Counted from the first letter of the stretch, positions 11,530 to 23,418 are shown. The stretch is DNA of 64,000 nucleotides from Phymatolithon calcareum (GCA_977006965.1 OZ345369.1:124001-188000); one strand, 5' to 3'. Numbers and translations: made by a program. The notes: generated by a model from the letters alone, not told the origin.

Positions 11530-12375
11530 TTCGCGCTCTCCATGTAAATGCGAACGGGTATCAAAGACGCGGTACTGCGAGCACCACGCAGAAAAGCACT
11601 CGTCCCGGACAAAATCGCCGTGGAAATGCTACAAGCAAGCCCTGGATTGAGTGGTGACCTTGCGGCGCTATGGGAAACATGCGGTAAACTTCCTTGTTTA
11701 CCAACGCAATGGCGACGGGAAACCCTCGTTCCCATCACAAGAAAGGACCAGCCCACATCCCAGGGAACTACCGCCCAATATCGCTTCTAAGCCAAGTGCG
11801 AAAGATTGACTCCGAGATGGATACTGCGATACGCCAACGCTACAAATTCTACCAATTCCAGCTTGGCTTCCAGAAGAAAAAGGGACGAAACTCGACATCC
11901 TAAGAGCGACGAGTACTCTGAGGCGATGCCATCGATCCTCGATATGTCCTCCGCTTTTGACCGTGTCTCACGAGATATCCTCCAACGCAGAGTCGAATCA
12001 TGCCTACCCAAAGATATCGCAGAGATAGTCCAGTACCTACTTAAGCCGTCGTGGATCACCACAGCCGGAGACGAGGAAAACCAGTGGCTCTTGATCGATC
12101 GCGAAGTCCCCCAGGGCTCTCCCCTGATTCCCTGTCTTTAAAACATGTTCATGGACACCTTCGCCTTGAATGTTGCCGGATTGTCACCGCGCTTATCAAC
12201 TTACCCGGAAATTCTGTTCGCAGATGTCGTACAGCTACAAGCTAAAAACTCGGATGGCAGGCAGCGGCTGCCAGATGCGGCGACAAGCTGGGCAAGAGAG
12301 AATGCATGTCGTGCTATACCTAAAAAGGAAAAAGCGAAGTTCTTCTTCTTCTTTATTGCAGAAGACGTTAACTAG
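11530..12375 (+). pseudogene. LINE reverse transcriptase remnant, plus strand
   Basis: The fragments run in RT order across three frames. First comes RRKALVPDKIAVEML with LWETCGKLPCLPTQWRRETLVPI. Then NYRPISLLSQVRK follows after a frameshift, then FYQFQLGFQKKKGR. Next is the palm, with ILDMSSAFDRVSRDILQ and REVPQGSPLIP, and after a stop ILFADVVQLQ replaces the F/YADD box. It ends in a TTC-rich stretch near 12340-12355, as LINE 3' ends often do. The catalytic box has lost its second Asp, so the copy is dead. Confidence 0.7.
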
Positions 12376-12900
12376 TCTGGCGAAGTGACTTCGAGCGTGG
12401 TTTTTTTACTTTAATGTTCAATCTGACTGTTTTGAGGCTCAAGCACACGAATAATCCTTTTCGAGAGGAAGTGGGCACATCAGGACATTCACCTAAAAAA
12501 TTATTTCATTTGGCACAGCTGAAATAGCAAATCTTACTTTCAAGTATTGGCATTTTGCACATGTTGAGCATCACATATTTCTCGTACTCACTACATACGA
12601 TTCTACAGCGCAACAATGCGCACCCCCAGTGAGTACGCTTGAAAGTGTATTCCTCCAGCTCCGCGCTGCGATTGCAGAGAGCTGTCTCAGCAATTCTGAG
12701 CTTCGGGCAGCGATCAGACAGCTGTCTGATTTCGGAAGGGAACCGAGGGCTCCAGAAGGTCTATCCGTAACGGAGAGTATGAAAAAACATTGCAAGCAGT
12801 CGGGTCAAACCAAATTATGGCATTTTCCGATTTATCCGCATTGAAAAAACGTCTATATCCAGTTTTTCGAAAATTTCGCGCCTCCAGTGCGTTACACAAG
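12376..12900. other. No supported gene
   Basis: Short frames only, between the LINE tail and the left end of the P-element-like transposon. I see nothing that I can support. Confidence 0.45.
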
Positions 12901-13469
12901 ATACAGCCAGGGGAAAAGTAATAGAGGGGGAGTAAAACTGAAAATTGCAGTATCAGAAAAGTAATGGATAGAGACCCCTGCGTGTGCAGCATATTGTATG
13001 GGGTTTTCGCCTGTTTCATATTATCTGCCAAAATTTTATACTGTAGACTGGTCATCGACCAATAGACGAGGAGCAGAAAATGGTGCCCAAGTCGAGTGCA
13101 GTAACGCTAGAGAGCGGCTGCTCGAGAAGGGATTATCAATTCGTAGGTTTTTCGATACAGTGGCGACTTGTATACTCCTATAGGCATATTTTCGATTTTA
13201 TTACAAACTTTTCCTGGTTTTCTTACGTAATAAGTCGTGTCGATGTGAGGTCGGATCACACCTGGCGAGCCAACCGCGTCGATCGCTGGCACGGGATAGA
13301 GGTTGAGCACTGTTCCGTCGTCAGTCGGGCCCTAAAAAAGGTATGGAGATGAAAATGACGCCAAACCGAAATGCTGGATATGTACTTTGGCCCCCTTCCA
13401 GTCGCTCCTGGATGGATCGCGCCACGGCTGCTACTGCTGTATCGGCCTTCAAACTCCTAAGGTGACGAC

Positions 13470-16400
13470 ATGTGCCATCCGACGTGTGGATGCCCTGTGA
13501 AAGGCGTCGTCACGCAGACATATGGATCAACGAAGCAGCGCCGACTGTATGTGTTGCGATTGGATCGAGCAGCGCTGCTTGAAACGACTAATGCAGCGGT
13601 GGTATCGAGTTATAGGATACAGCTAAGGCGATCCCGTACTGTGCTGTACATTCCAATTGGACCACACCTCGCATTCCGGATTACTTTAGCTGGTGAGCTG
13701 CACTGAATTCAATTGCGCACTTCGAAGAGTGTCCAAAGTCAGCTGTTATGGTGCGCTTTCCAGGGGAACGCTGTGAACGAACGCGATTTGGAGTCGTCGG
13801 AAAAAGAAAACAGTGCGATGTGGTCTTCGTCTCTCGAAGAATGCTTGCGAGAGTACGCAATGGCGAATGGGCATTGTTCCAAGTCGACATGGTTGTCGCC
13901 CTGTGAGTTGCTATGCAGCTCAAACGCGAACTGGTTCGCGGATCATTTGAGAATGGGCCATGCTATGCCTCAGATACAGCGCCTTTTACCCTATTTAGAC
14001 CGCCCACAAACAAGCGAAGATGGGGATACCAGTACAGCAGCTGAGATATCGTTCCTACGACGTGAGAACAAGCGGCTGTTTTCGGCGAACGTGAACGAGA
14101 GCAAGACACTCTTAGATCTGAGAGCCGATGCAGCACGGCGCGTGCGAGTCGAAGGGACTATCCTAGGCCTTCAGCGGGAGAACAAACGACTTCGCCAGGA
14201 TAATCTACGCGCGTAGACGCGGGCTGAGGTGGCAAACAGAAAACTCGCTGAACAGGTGACGCGAACGAAGGAGGTGCAGGCAATGTCAGAGCAGGCGGAG
14301 GTGGATTTGGGCCGCGTGAATTTCGCCGATTTGCTGATAAAATGCATCCGAAGAGCCCGGGCGAGAATTGTCGTGCCGGCACTAGGGCTCGAGCTCGTTT
14401 CATCACTGATGTCGAACAGTGTACGGGGAAAGACGAGGTGGCGTTGGAGTGATGGCGTGCTTGCTTTTTTTGCCAATCTCTCTACGAGGGTCGGCTTGCG
14501 CACATTTCGTTATCTGGCATCTGAGATAGGAGTGCCTTCAATTGGAACTGTCCAGAAGGTCGCAAACGTCGACGCCCGCGATTTGCTCGTATCTTCGCGC
14601 AGTGGTGTCCAGCGACTCGCGCAGTATTTCGATGATCACCCTGCGGTTCCTCGTCGCGTAATCTTGCAACATGATGAAGTGCATATACGGGAGAGCATCG
14701 TGTGGACAAAGAGCAATCGCTTCGTGGGCTCCGTGGAGGACGGGGACTCCATCGCGCATTACCTCACGGAGACCGCAGCTCTGAAAGACGTCGAATATGC
14801 CTGCGCTGCCGAGGTTTTCTTACTGACAGTCGTCTACAGTAGCGTCCGACAGGTTGTCCACGTAGTACTCTCTACATCAACTATGAGCGCTATGGACTAT
14901 ATGCAGATGCTTGGAGATCTGCTGGAATGTCTGGAGTGCAACGAAATCACTCCGGTAGCACTCTGTTATGACGCCGCAACTCCTTTCCTAAAAGGACTTC
15001 GCTCATTCGCGATGTACACGGAATGCAGAAGTCGTCACTCGGCCGATCTCGCGGGCTGTACCGAAATGACCTCGATGACCAAGGCTGCACCAGTCAGCCC
15101 AGGTGACCGCGGGGCACATGGACGCGCGAGAGTACCCGCAGATGGAGTGGATGGTGAGCAAAATTCTGCAGACGCGGCCGGTCTAGGGGACCTCTTCGTG
15201 GACCGGCAGGCCGTGATGAATGAGCATGCTTTCCATGTGTTCGGAACTACTCGGGGCCATCTGAGCTCGTACGCAGTATAGCTCGCGCGCATTCGCGGTT
15301 TCCGGTATACATCGTCGACCCGTACTCCAAGCATGCCATCATGCTCTGTGGAGATCCTGCGCATCTCTTCAAGCGCGAGCGCAATGTCTTGCATTCGACA
15401 CGGACAAGTCGACGATTCGTCGAGGTACCTGACGCAACGGGGTTCGTCCCGTTGAAGTGGAGACATATCATGGACCTGCGGGCGGAAGATGGAAAAGCTC
15501 AGCGAGATGGCCTACCTGAGTCGAAGCCAATGCTGAGGGACAGTTTCGTTGAGCTGAACGCGTGGGGCCAGATGTCCGTACCGGCGGCTCTGGCAGTGTA
15601 CAGTCCTCGCATCGTGGCGGCGTTACGGGTCAAGGCGGATCGATCCCAGTCAGTGCAAGAGCGGAGAGAAATGCGAGCTCTAGCGCGGAATCTAGAACAT
15701 GGACGATCTCGCTTTGATGTGTTTCGATCCATTCGGCTTAACTGCCTTATGCGGAGTCCTATGCGCGTGCAGCTTTCCACCTACGAGGAGTCCACGATAG
15801 GACTCATGGTACGGCATGAGAAGTACTATTTAGACCTACTCGCGAAGGGGCGCACCAATAGCCGCTCTACGATATGGGGCTGAACTGGACTCGACCTCCG
15901 TAGCTACGCGCGCCCTATTGTGCAGAGAGTGTACGTCACCTAACAAACCGGAACATGACTTCTTGCAGTTGAGCCGGCTGTCTACGGACCCGTTAGAGTC
16001 TTTGTTCTCATTTGTAAGGCAGACGAACGGAGGCAGTGCGAATCCCACCATCGAAAAACTCGTTCAGCCATCAAACGCCAATCAAAGCACAGTGCCAGCC
16101 ACTCCCTGATACGAGCTGTAAAGAGCAATCTAGAGCCGGGAAGGGCTGCCTCCGCTCTGAACGAGTTGTTCAACGCTGATTCTGTATTTGGGCACGAACG
16201 CGAGGAATCCCATTCCAGCGCCGTGTTTACTCTTCTCGCCGAGCAGAAGGCTCGCGCAGACGAGGAGGTAATTTTCACTGCAGTATCAGTGGGCGCAAGA
16301 GATACTAGTACCTGTATCCTTGACGAACGCCGAACTCAGGTGACGACCCGGATTTGCGGTGCGGTATTGGCTCTGGAACGGAAACGGCAGGCAAAACTGT

Positions 16401-16951
16401 TAGAGAAAAGCATCTTACCGATGCGAAACGTGCCCACTGGGCAAAACCCCACTAGGATTGCCAAACGACTTCGCGCACAGTCGAACTTAAAGATCATCGA
16501 GGATTGGTGCATTTCCCGCGAGTCTCCGATGCGCTCGGATTCCCTCTACGATGACATCCGCGCCCTGGAAAGACAAGGCGGCCTGACGTATCCGAAACTT
16601 GCTATCGCGAATCTGTTCATCGCCCTCATGACGATTAGATATCATGCAGTACAGGTCATCGTGGGCCACCAATCAAGCCTCCACCGACTCCCGTCTATCT
16701 TAGAGTGTTTTTTCGAGTCGGAACTCAAAGTGCACAATTTCGGTTCCGATGAGATCGCCCTCATGCGGTCTGTCGTTAAACGGTTTCTGCGCTCATCGTG
16801 CAAGAGTCTACAGCAGACTCTGAATGCACGCGCTAGTGAGCGCAGTAGAGATGCACTAACGAAAGAACGGGGCGCGACAGTAGCACTTCGGCCGCGTCTG
16901 GCCGTGATATCAGCAAACGCAATACCGAAAGCGAAACAAATGACAGACTGA
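13470..16951 (+). pseudogene. P-element/THAP9-type transposase, broken
   Basis: The order matches P-family transposases. The N-terminus has a CHPTCGC cluster. A leucine-zipper-like coiled coil follows (about 14040-14210). Next is an RNase H-like core with ILQHDEVHIRESIVW (14660-14700) and ALCYDAATPFLKGL (about 14960-15000), giving the two expected acidic residues. A GDPAHLFKRERN motif (about 15350) corresponds to the DPPHL-K motif of P transposases. Then comes STDPLESLFSFVRQTNGG followed by NPT (about 15980-16050), the conserved region that carries the last catalytic Glu. Breaks are TGA at 13704-13706, TAG at 14214-14216, and frame changes near 15200-15280, 15850 and 16110. Apart from these the coding signal is strong, so inactivation looks fairly recent. 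Confidence 0.85.
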
Positions 16952-17111
16952 GAATTCATTAAACGCGGCAAACGCGCAGTACCAGAATATTTCCATCTAT
17001 TATCAACGAGTTGCGAACATTAAGCCACATACCATCACAGAGGATACGCACGCAAGTAATCTCGCATGCGTTCATTTACGGCACTCACCTGTCGCCGACC
17101 GACCGCGACAG

Positions 17112-18310
17112 CTAAACGGCGCTCAGCCTTTGCCCTTGAGTACCGATGCGCGAGCTCGCGGCAGCCGGGCCCGAAGTAATAGTAAGCGTGGCTGTCCGAA
17201 AACTGTAGCCGAAGCCGGAATTCGAGGCACACAGAGCCGAGCCGAGCAACAGCTGTGCTCGCGTGGGAAGTGCCAGCATCTCTGTGCGCAGCCGTGCCCA
17301 GTACACCTTCTGATAATCCCGCACCACGACGAATCCCTCTTGTGACTGATAAAAATCAAAAAGCTCTGCACCGACATCTTTCAGGCCCATCACGCTTTCC
17401 AGCCTAAGCAAGTGTCGACGACCGCGGCGCACGTTTGGACACGTCGCCGGTGATTCATGTGGCGGGAACAAGAACTCTTCGATCTCCATCATTCGCTGCT
17501 CGTCGAGCGTTGCCACCCCTTTCGCTTTCCCTGTCTTCTTCGATTGCTGTCTTGTGCGACGCGCCTTATCATGAAAGTACTTCTGTATACGCGGAATATT
17601 GCCCGTGCCGTACCTCACGCCCAGTGCGGCGAGCACAGCATCGTCAGGCACCTTCCACCCGCCGTCACCCAGGCCTCGTTCAGAACGCGTGTAACCTCCT
17701 TGGCCAATCGGCCGGTGCCCGGAAAGCGTGCTCCTTCTCCACATACGTGCCCGGCGTCGGGCCCGCGGTCGCTATTTGCATCGACTGTCGCGTTTCGCTG
17801 ATCACGCACCCCAGCTGGAGCAGCACCTGCGGAGGAGGAGACGTTTCCGTGAGTATTCCCATTCATCTCATTCATCCCTTGCCCAGCGGCAGTAGCACTG
17901 AGCACGCCTGTGAGACCTTCTGCTCTGGTCACTCTCGCCTGACCTTCAACTGCAATCACGCTTGAGCTGCTTGCGTCGTCGGACATGTTGTCGTCGCATG
18001 CGATACGATCACCATCGCCAGCAGTACTGGTGGGTACAAGTAGTTGCCAGTCATGGAGGCAGTCGCACAATGCCAGACCGCTCTCAAGAGCCAAACCAAT
18101 ACCGGAGTTATCTGTGGAAGCGCTGCTGTCTGAGTCGGTCTCCGCGTTCTCCGTCGGTGAACGCAATGACACGGGCGCCCAACCAGAATATGGATCCATA
18201 TTGTTTGTCCGACCTGCAAAGATGTCAAACACCTCCGCTGAAATTTTGAATTCAGCCGAAATCCGAACAAAGGCACTCCATGCTGTATTGTGCACTGTCC
18301 CAATTTGCAC
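17112..18310 (-). pseudogene. Second gene of the P-like element, one frameshift
   Basis: The minus-strand reading starts near 18310, with MDPYSGWAPVSLRSP shortly after. It passes through a Ser/Asp-rich low-complexity region, then GTGRLAKEVTRVLNEAWVTAGG. Near 17660 the frame changes and continues as KVPDDAVLAALGVRYGTG and IPRIQKYFHDKARRTRQQ to 17112. The region after the shift, with its basic helix and PPHES and LDEQRMMEIEEFL segments, looks like a small DNA- or protein-binding module. I do not recognise the family. It lies wholly inside the TIRs and converges on the transposase, so it belongs to the element. Classical P elements encode only the transposase, which makes a partner gene notable. 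Confidence 0.6.
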
Positions 18311-18347
18311 TAATTTTCATCCATGCGACGAAGGAGAAGCCGAGTTG

Positions 18348-18380
18348 TCATATTACATCCACAAAGTGGATGTAATATGA
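18348..18380. repeat. Subterminal perfect 15-bp hairpin in the P-like element
   Basis: The arm tcatattacatccac (18348-18362) pairs exactly with 18366-18380 across a 3-bp loop. It lies between the start of the minus-strand gene and the right TIR, so it could be a transposase-binding or promoter site of the element. The role is inference. Confidence 0.75.
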
Positions 18381-18600
18381 TAAGCACGCTGAAATATTCT
18401 GTTTAACACTTATTAATTTGATGCATATCTGGACCTACATACATGATGCACGTACACTGGAGACCCGTGAAAGCTATGATAACCCGCTCAGTTTTACTCC
18501 CCCTCTATTACTTTTCCCCTGATACAGCACACGTGTGCCTCTGTTCGTTTGCCCCTATTGCACCACTTGTCATTCCATAATGTAGGGTGGCCGGGTTCAC

Positions 18601-18656
18601 CACGGAGATCCGAGACGTTATAACTTCTCAGATCTATAACGTCTCGGATCTCCGTG
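18601..18656. repeat. Perfect 22-bp inverted repeat outside the P-like element
   Basis: The arm cacggagatccgagacgtta plus ta (18601-18622) is the exact reverse complement of 18635-18656, with a 12-bp spacer. It starts about 80 bp beyond the right end of the transposon and is not part of its TIR. It could be a small foldback insertion or a structured RNA. Nothing in it points to a specific class. Confidence 0.75.
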
Positions 18657-21600
18657 ATGCACCATGGTTTATTTAAGCGCACTACGCGCGCTCGGATCCT
18701 GTCTATGCCCTATATCATGCACGGCAGCGACAGAAGCCGAGAACATGATTTTCTACCGCAGCTGCACGCCGGCCGAGGGGATGTATTACTCTTCATGACG
18801 ATGGAAGCGACACACGCGAAATGTGGGGCTCCCATGGTCTTAGATCTCGGGAATGTGACAGATGATGGTCCAGCTGATCCAAGAGCATCGAAGAGTTCCG
18901 TTCAGCTTGTTGTGGACATTTTTGGGCTTCATCCGGATTTTTTTGCATCTCCTCAAAATGCATACAAGGTACGGAGCCGACCACGAAAATCTTGCAAGTG
19001 CGAAGACCTAACAATATCCCTAGTTGTACGGTCCCGCGTGATCTGTGTCCATGAACCTCTTCGCGATTTGAGTCCAATCCATGACGTCTGATTGAATTCA
19101 CAGTCACGAAAGATTCCATAGTTATCCTCACTTTGCACAGGATAAATCTTTCGAGGTACGCTGCGTGATAATCAATTCCTCCCTTCAGATGAAAAACATC
19201 TGGTGTCAAACGTGTATTAACTCTCGCTCTTCCTTATGATTTTGCACTGCACAGATATAGACCACTGACAGTGACTATTGTTCTCATGGAATAGCCTCAC
19301 TGTTGACATTATTTCAAGAACTATAACATCTTCTTTTACTTTACTCACTTTAGTGATTCCTTGCTTCTATTTCTCGTGCCACTTACTCATGTACCTCTTT
19401 TTCTCTGTCTGCCCGCCGACACGGGTTCGTAACGACGGATTCTCTACCTTTGAAGTAAAATAAAAACTTTAATTAAAATTAGGCCAGTACTCTGTTGTCA
19501 ACTTTCAGGTGGGAAGACCATATGCAGGGATAAACCACTGATCCTCTACAGTACCAGTTATCTCTGAAGGGACCACAGATCTGGATCTGGGTCACATGCA
19601 TAGGGTTCGATTGAAATCACTGACCATCATTGTACATCATGGTGCAACGCCGGATCGCAACCGCGCGCTAATCAAAAACGTTATCGGAGAGACATTAGAA
19701 CAACCTCAGCCATTGATTAAACGTCGTCCGCTCTACATCACACTTAAAACCATGCTGAGCTGTTGACTATCACTTCGTTTCTTTGTGTACGGTTTCTAAG
19801 GATGATTGCTAGCTGACTAAGAATGCCAGGGGCACCGACCAATGTCGCAGATCCGCATCACCGGCGCTTCACTTTGGACGCCGTGAAATGGTATTGCCCT
19901 GCTTCGGGCGATCATGAATCGTTCTAGCCGTGACTTCAAAACTGTCCTCGAAAGGCAATGGCAAGTATCATACTTCGGGGCATTTTGGGGCAACATCGCC
20001 AGCTAAATCATGATTTATAACGTGTGACAGCGTTTCATTTATGACACCGTCGGGCTTCTAGAGATAACCCCTGAACTGACATAAAACGCTTGATTTTCGG
20101 CTCCAGTGTGCGGCATCAGGTTTATAAGTTGAAGGTTGATCGGGTTGGGAAGATCATCTGTCCAGTAGGACTCAGTTTGAATGAAAGTGATATGAGCGCT
20201 GAAAATGCTCAATTTCAGATGAACTATTAAATATTTATCGGTCCAAGTTCACATTTACGTACGTCATTTGCGTGAACGCAGCTCGTGTTTTCTCGCGTCT
20301 ACGAGAACAACCTGTGATACATCAATATCTTTCGCAAAGGAATCGTTTTCTGCTGGTTATATGAGGATGTCACGAGCGTGCATATTTTTAATGCTATACG
20401 GATTGCTTTGACACCAAGCCCGCATTTTTCTTTGGAGAATCCTCACATGATTCAAGGTGCTGCTTCTTGCGATCTTTGTGAAGAAAAATCTTATTGTAAT
20501 GTGGACACTCTAGCTCCTTTGGCACACGGAGTACCTCCTCCAACTCAGCATCGTTTGACCCGGCTGTTATATTTGGGGAGCTGTAGACCAAACCGTTCCC
20601 TATCTTATTTCAGCGAAGTATGTTTTTTCGCTTATTTTCTGGCTGCCGCCTTACTGTAAGGAAAAAATTAAAAATGTATACAGTACTATTACGTGCTGTG
20701 ATAAATATCACAGACAAATTAGTTTTTAAAAATTCCAAAGATCCTAGGAGTTCCTTTCCTGTAAGTCACTGCAGTGCGCTTTTCACAATGCCTACATACA
20801 CAAATCCTAATGTGATTGGCTCCAGATTTTATTTCCCAGCAATGATTTTGAAAAAGGGCACGAAAATGATGCAATGCGAAACTGTGTCCAAATCAGGAAG
20901 CAACTGCCTGCAATATTCAGTGCTTGCTTCCGCACTTTGTGAACGTAGTATGATTCAACATCAAATATTCAAATGCGCTCAACTTTGAACTCCGTTTTCA
21001 CATCTCTGATTTCTATTTTTAACTTAGGGAACGGTTTGGTCCACAGCTCCTCATTTACGTTTTTTCGTTTCAGTCGTCATGTCTCAACCCTTTTGATATT
21101 GTCCTTTGAGACAATTCTTGCTCCTTTCTCTTCTCCAGCTCCGTAGTGGTACTCAACACCCTGACGAGGGATTAAGAAGAGCTTTTTGGACACCTGCTCT
21201 GGTAAATTGGCAACGCCGCGGGTCGCCTATGCCAGAGTACCGACATGCTTCTCTGCCGCCGGCAATATTCTCCATATCTGTGTTCACTACACCTTCCAAT
21301 CCAGTCTAACCCACAAACAATGTTCCCTGTCAGCTTATCCCACTTTACCAAGCTCGGGGGACCTATTCTCCTCCATCATATTTTTTGATTATTTTGAACA
21401 TGGCAAAAAGATGCCGATCATACTCAACTTCGCCGACGTTGATGAGGATTCGAGTGGTATATTTTTACATTTTGCCGCAGAAAAACGGAGTTAATAGCTT
21501 CAAAAAGTTCCTCACGCGAAAGGTGTGTTCCTTCGCGATTTCTTTGTTAAATAAAAATCTACTTTTCTTCTTCTTCCCTTGCCTACGCAAAGACCAGGCG

Positions 21601-21773
21601 CGAACTAAATTACCGTGCTTTAATGTCTACAAATAATACACTTCTTTACAATGTTTTCGAACAGACACTCCTTTTGTCCGATTTATCGTACAACAGCTCG
21701 TTCACGCGCCGGCTTGTGCTAGTAATGTTCCTGCACTCTCAACGTCTCTGTGTCGAGAAAAAGCATCGTACAC
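18657..21773. other. No supported gene
   Basis: About 3 kb with only short frames. One minus-strand frame at 20591-20394 contains ECPHYNKIFLHKDRKKQHLESC-like spacing, reminiscent of a single zinc-finger remnant, but it has no context. T-rich stretches with aaataaaaatctactttt occur near 21550 and recur near 23970, perhaps old LINE tails. Confidence 0.4.
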
Positions 21774-23418
21774 CTAAATGAAATCCGCTGGGTCCGGGGT
21801 TTCAGTTTCAAAAATTAGCTTGGATACGCCAGTGCTAGCCAACATGTACTTGGAACGGATGTCTTCGACGATCTGGTTCGATATAAGGCCAATTGGAATG
21901 TCATTGAAATCATAGCCCTATACATTTGAGCGCAAAGAGAAGATTTGTCAATACATGCCGGTTGTTAGAATTGCAATTTTAAACGTACGCTGAATGGTGT
22001 CAAAGCAAAAAGGTGAGAAAAGAGGCCAACTTACAAAGGGCTGAGTGAGTTCTTCAGCAATCTTCTCGGTGCCAATTATTCCGAAGGCAATCAAAGGGAC
22101 GAGAATAACGGTGTACCAGCCGCATTCCTGTACCAAGGAGAAAGGGAGCATAAAAATCCAGATTCCCATAAACAAACGCAGATGAGCCAGGTAGCCGTAA
22201 TTCACACTGTACTTAGCGATGTTCTCGCACTTGTGCATTGAAAGAGAGAGTGTGCTAATATAGGTGAGCATGCGATTTACGTAGATTTGATGGTACTTAG
22301 ACGGTAGATCGGTTGCATCCAGGATGTACGTGCTGAGCATTTCGAGGCAAAGCGATGGCATGTCCGAAGCAGCATGAAGGCTTTGGATATCTGTATCGGA
22401 TAGAACTGAGCGAAGCTCGTGAATATCTCTTTCTCCACGAAGCTTCCTCTTAAGCGTAATAGGAAACGCCGCCAGCCAGCCGTAGAGCCTCTGCCTGTCC
22501 CCTGGGTGCCATATACCTTCTGGAAAGAATCTCCCCGCATGAGTGGCGAACGAAGAGCAGGTCGACGCGATAGTTTCATTCCAGATTTGCAGACCGCGCT
22601 CGTACCGCCCGTATGCTTCATTAACTCGAAATCTAGAAGCAATTTCCCAAGAAAATCATGAAGTAATTTCGTATACTTCGAGGTCAGTAGATTGCATTGG
22701 AACATTGTGGTACAGATTTGGAAGCGGAGATGAGAGCATACCCAAGAAGTAGGAAGAGGGCAAGACCAACGTATGCAGCAATAGTGTTATCAAAAGCGAT
22801 GGGAGAACACTGTGCGATCCCGATTCAATTGCGTAGACAAGCAGAAGAATGATGTTAGCATTCTGCTAACTGAATGATCTCGAAAGTGGGAGTCGGGATA
22901 GGATTGGTGATACGGTACCATGTATCTGCAAGCGTTTCTTGCTTCGGGTGAAAATACAGAGGAAGCAGCAGTAGATATTCCAACACTGGACGCTGACCAA
23001 ATAATGACGGCAAGCATCTGTCTCCTGTTCCATGTGACCAAGAATTCCAGAAAGAGTCTGTTAGCATAAATAGGATACAATAATGTGCTGAGCATTAATT
23101 GAGGTAAACATACCAAGGCTCCAAGCTGGTTATGAAAATGTATTGAAACGCCTTAAAGAAACCATGTCTTCCTTTGTCGCCGTACTTGTTCTTCTTGTCG
23201 GGGTCCTCCAAAAGTGGGGTGGGTTTGGTATACACCGCTTCTGGCTTCTCAATCTCATTGAAGTCTATGGAGATAGACGACCCAATGATTTGGACGATTG
23301 TATCACCGCTTGGTGACGTTTTCAGCGATGTGAGCTGTGGTACAGATGAGTCTTCGGAGGATTCGGAGGATTCAGTCATGCTCGAAAGGGATGGGCGAAG
23401 AATGTTTGTCTCGGCCAT
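21774..23418 (-). CDS. Bestrophin-family chloride channel gene or recent pseudogene, with introns
   Basis: The C-terminal half reads as a bestrophin (RFP-TM/YneE-like) channel. FRVNEAYGRYERGLQIWNET corresponds to the family's FR.N.AY.R..E....W block. Then come LYGWLAAFPITLKRKLRGE, the membrane segment MGIWIFMLPFSLVQECGW, and IGTEKIAEELTQPF joined by splicing to GYDFNDIPIGLI, which matches the PFG.D.NDLP signature. Two introns are well supported (21918-22034 and 22633-22741). The likely start is ATG at 23418 (MAETNILRPSL), after an acceptor-like tattgtgttccag, so a 5' UTR intron is possible. The middle (about 22742-23110) is uncertain. Coding stretches such as QMLAVIIWSAS and ILLLVYAIESGSHSVLP lie in different frames, and the obvious splice near 23110 would create a TGA. 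It is therefore either a multi-intron gene that I cannot fully resolve or a gene with one or two recent frameshifts. These channels conduct chloride and related anions in plasma or plastid membranes. Confidence 0.7.
21918..22034 (-). other. Spliceosomal intron in the bestrophin gene (117 bp)
   Basis: On the minus strand the donor is CCCTTT/GTAAGT and the acceptor is TGTATAG/GGC. Splicing is in phase 0 and joins ..TQPF to GYDFNDIP.., restoring the bestrophin signature across the junction. Confidence 0.85.
22633..22741 (-). other. Spliceosomal intron in the bestrophin gene (109 bp)
   Basis: The donor is CTTCTTGG/GTATGC and the acceptor is GCTTCTAG/ATTTCG. The phase-2 junction gives ..LALFLLLGFRVNEAYG.., the conserved bestrophin segment. 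Unspliced, the frame ends in a stop. Confidence 0.8.

Larger units (their letters stand above)
12908..18521 (+). mobile_element. Complete P-element-like DNA transposon with TIRs and TSD
   Basis: The termini are perfect 34-bp inverted repeats at 12908-12941 and 18488-18521, beginning CAGGGGAAAAGTAATAGAGG. They are flanked by the direct repeat atacagc at 12901-12907 and 18522-18528. The duplication could be scored as 8 bp if one shared G is counted, and 8 bp is the size made by P transposases. Inside are a transposase relic on the plus strand (13470-16951) and a second convergent gene on the minus strand (18310-17112), with about 160 bp between their ends. The element is 5,614 bp. The ends are intact while the genes are broken, so it cannot move by itself but could still be mobilised by a relative. 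Confidence 0.9.

Noticed and set aside
9738-12375. One continuous LINE.
   Set aside because: The fragments lie on opposite strands with a RING-like gene and hairpin repeats between them, so they are separate insertions.
20394-20591. Zinc-finger protein.
   Set aside because: One finger-like spacing in a 65-codon frame without a clear start or neighbours is not enough.
22865-22925. Third bestrophin intron between RYM and QNANIILLL.
   Set aside because: The phase fits, but the donor (gtaccg) is weak and a frameshift still seems needed downstream, so I did not list it as an intron.
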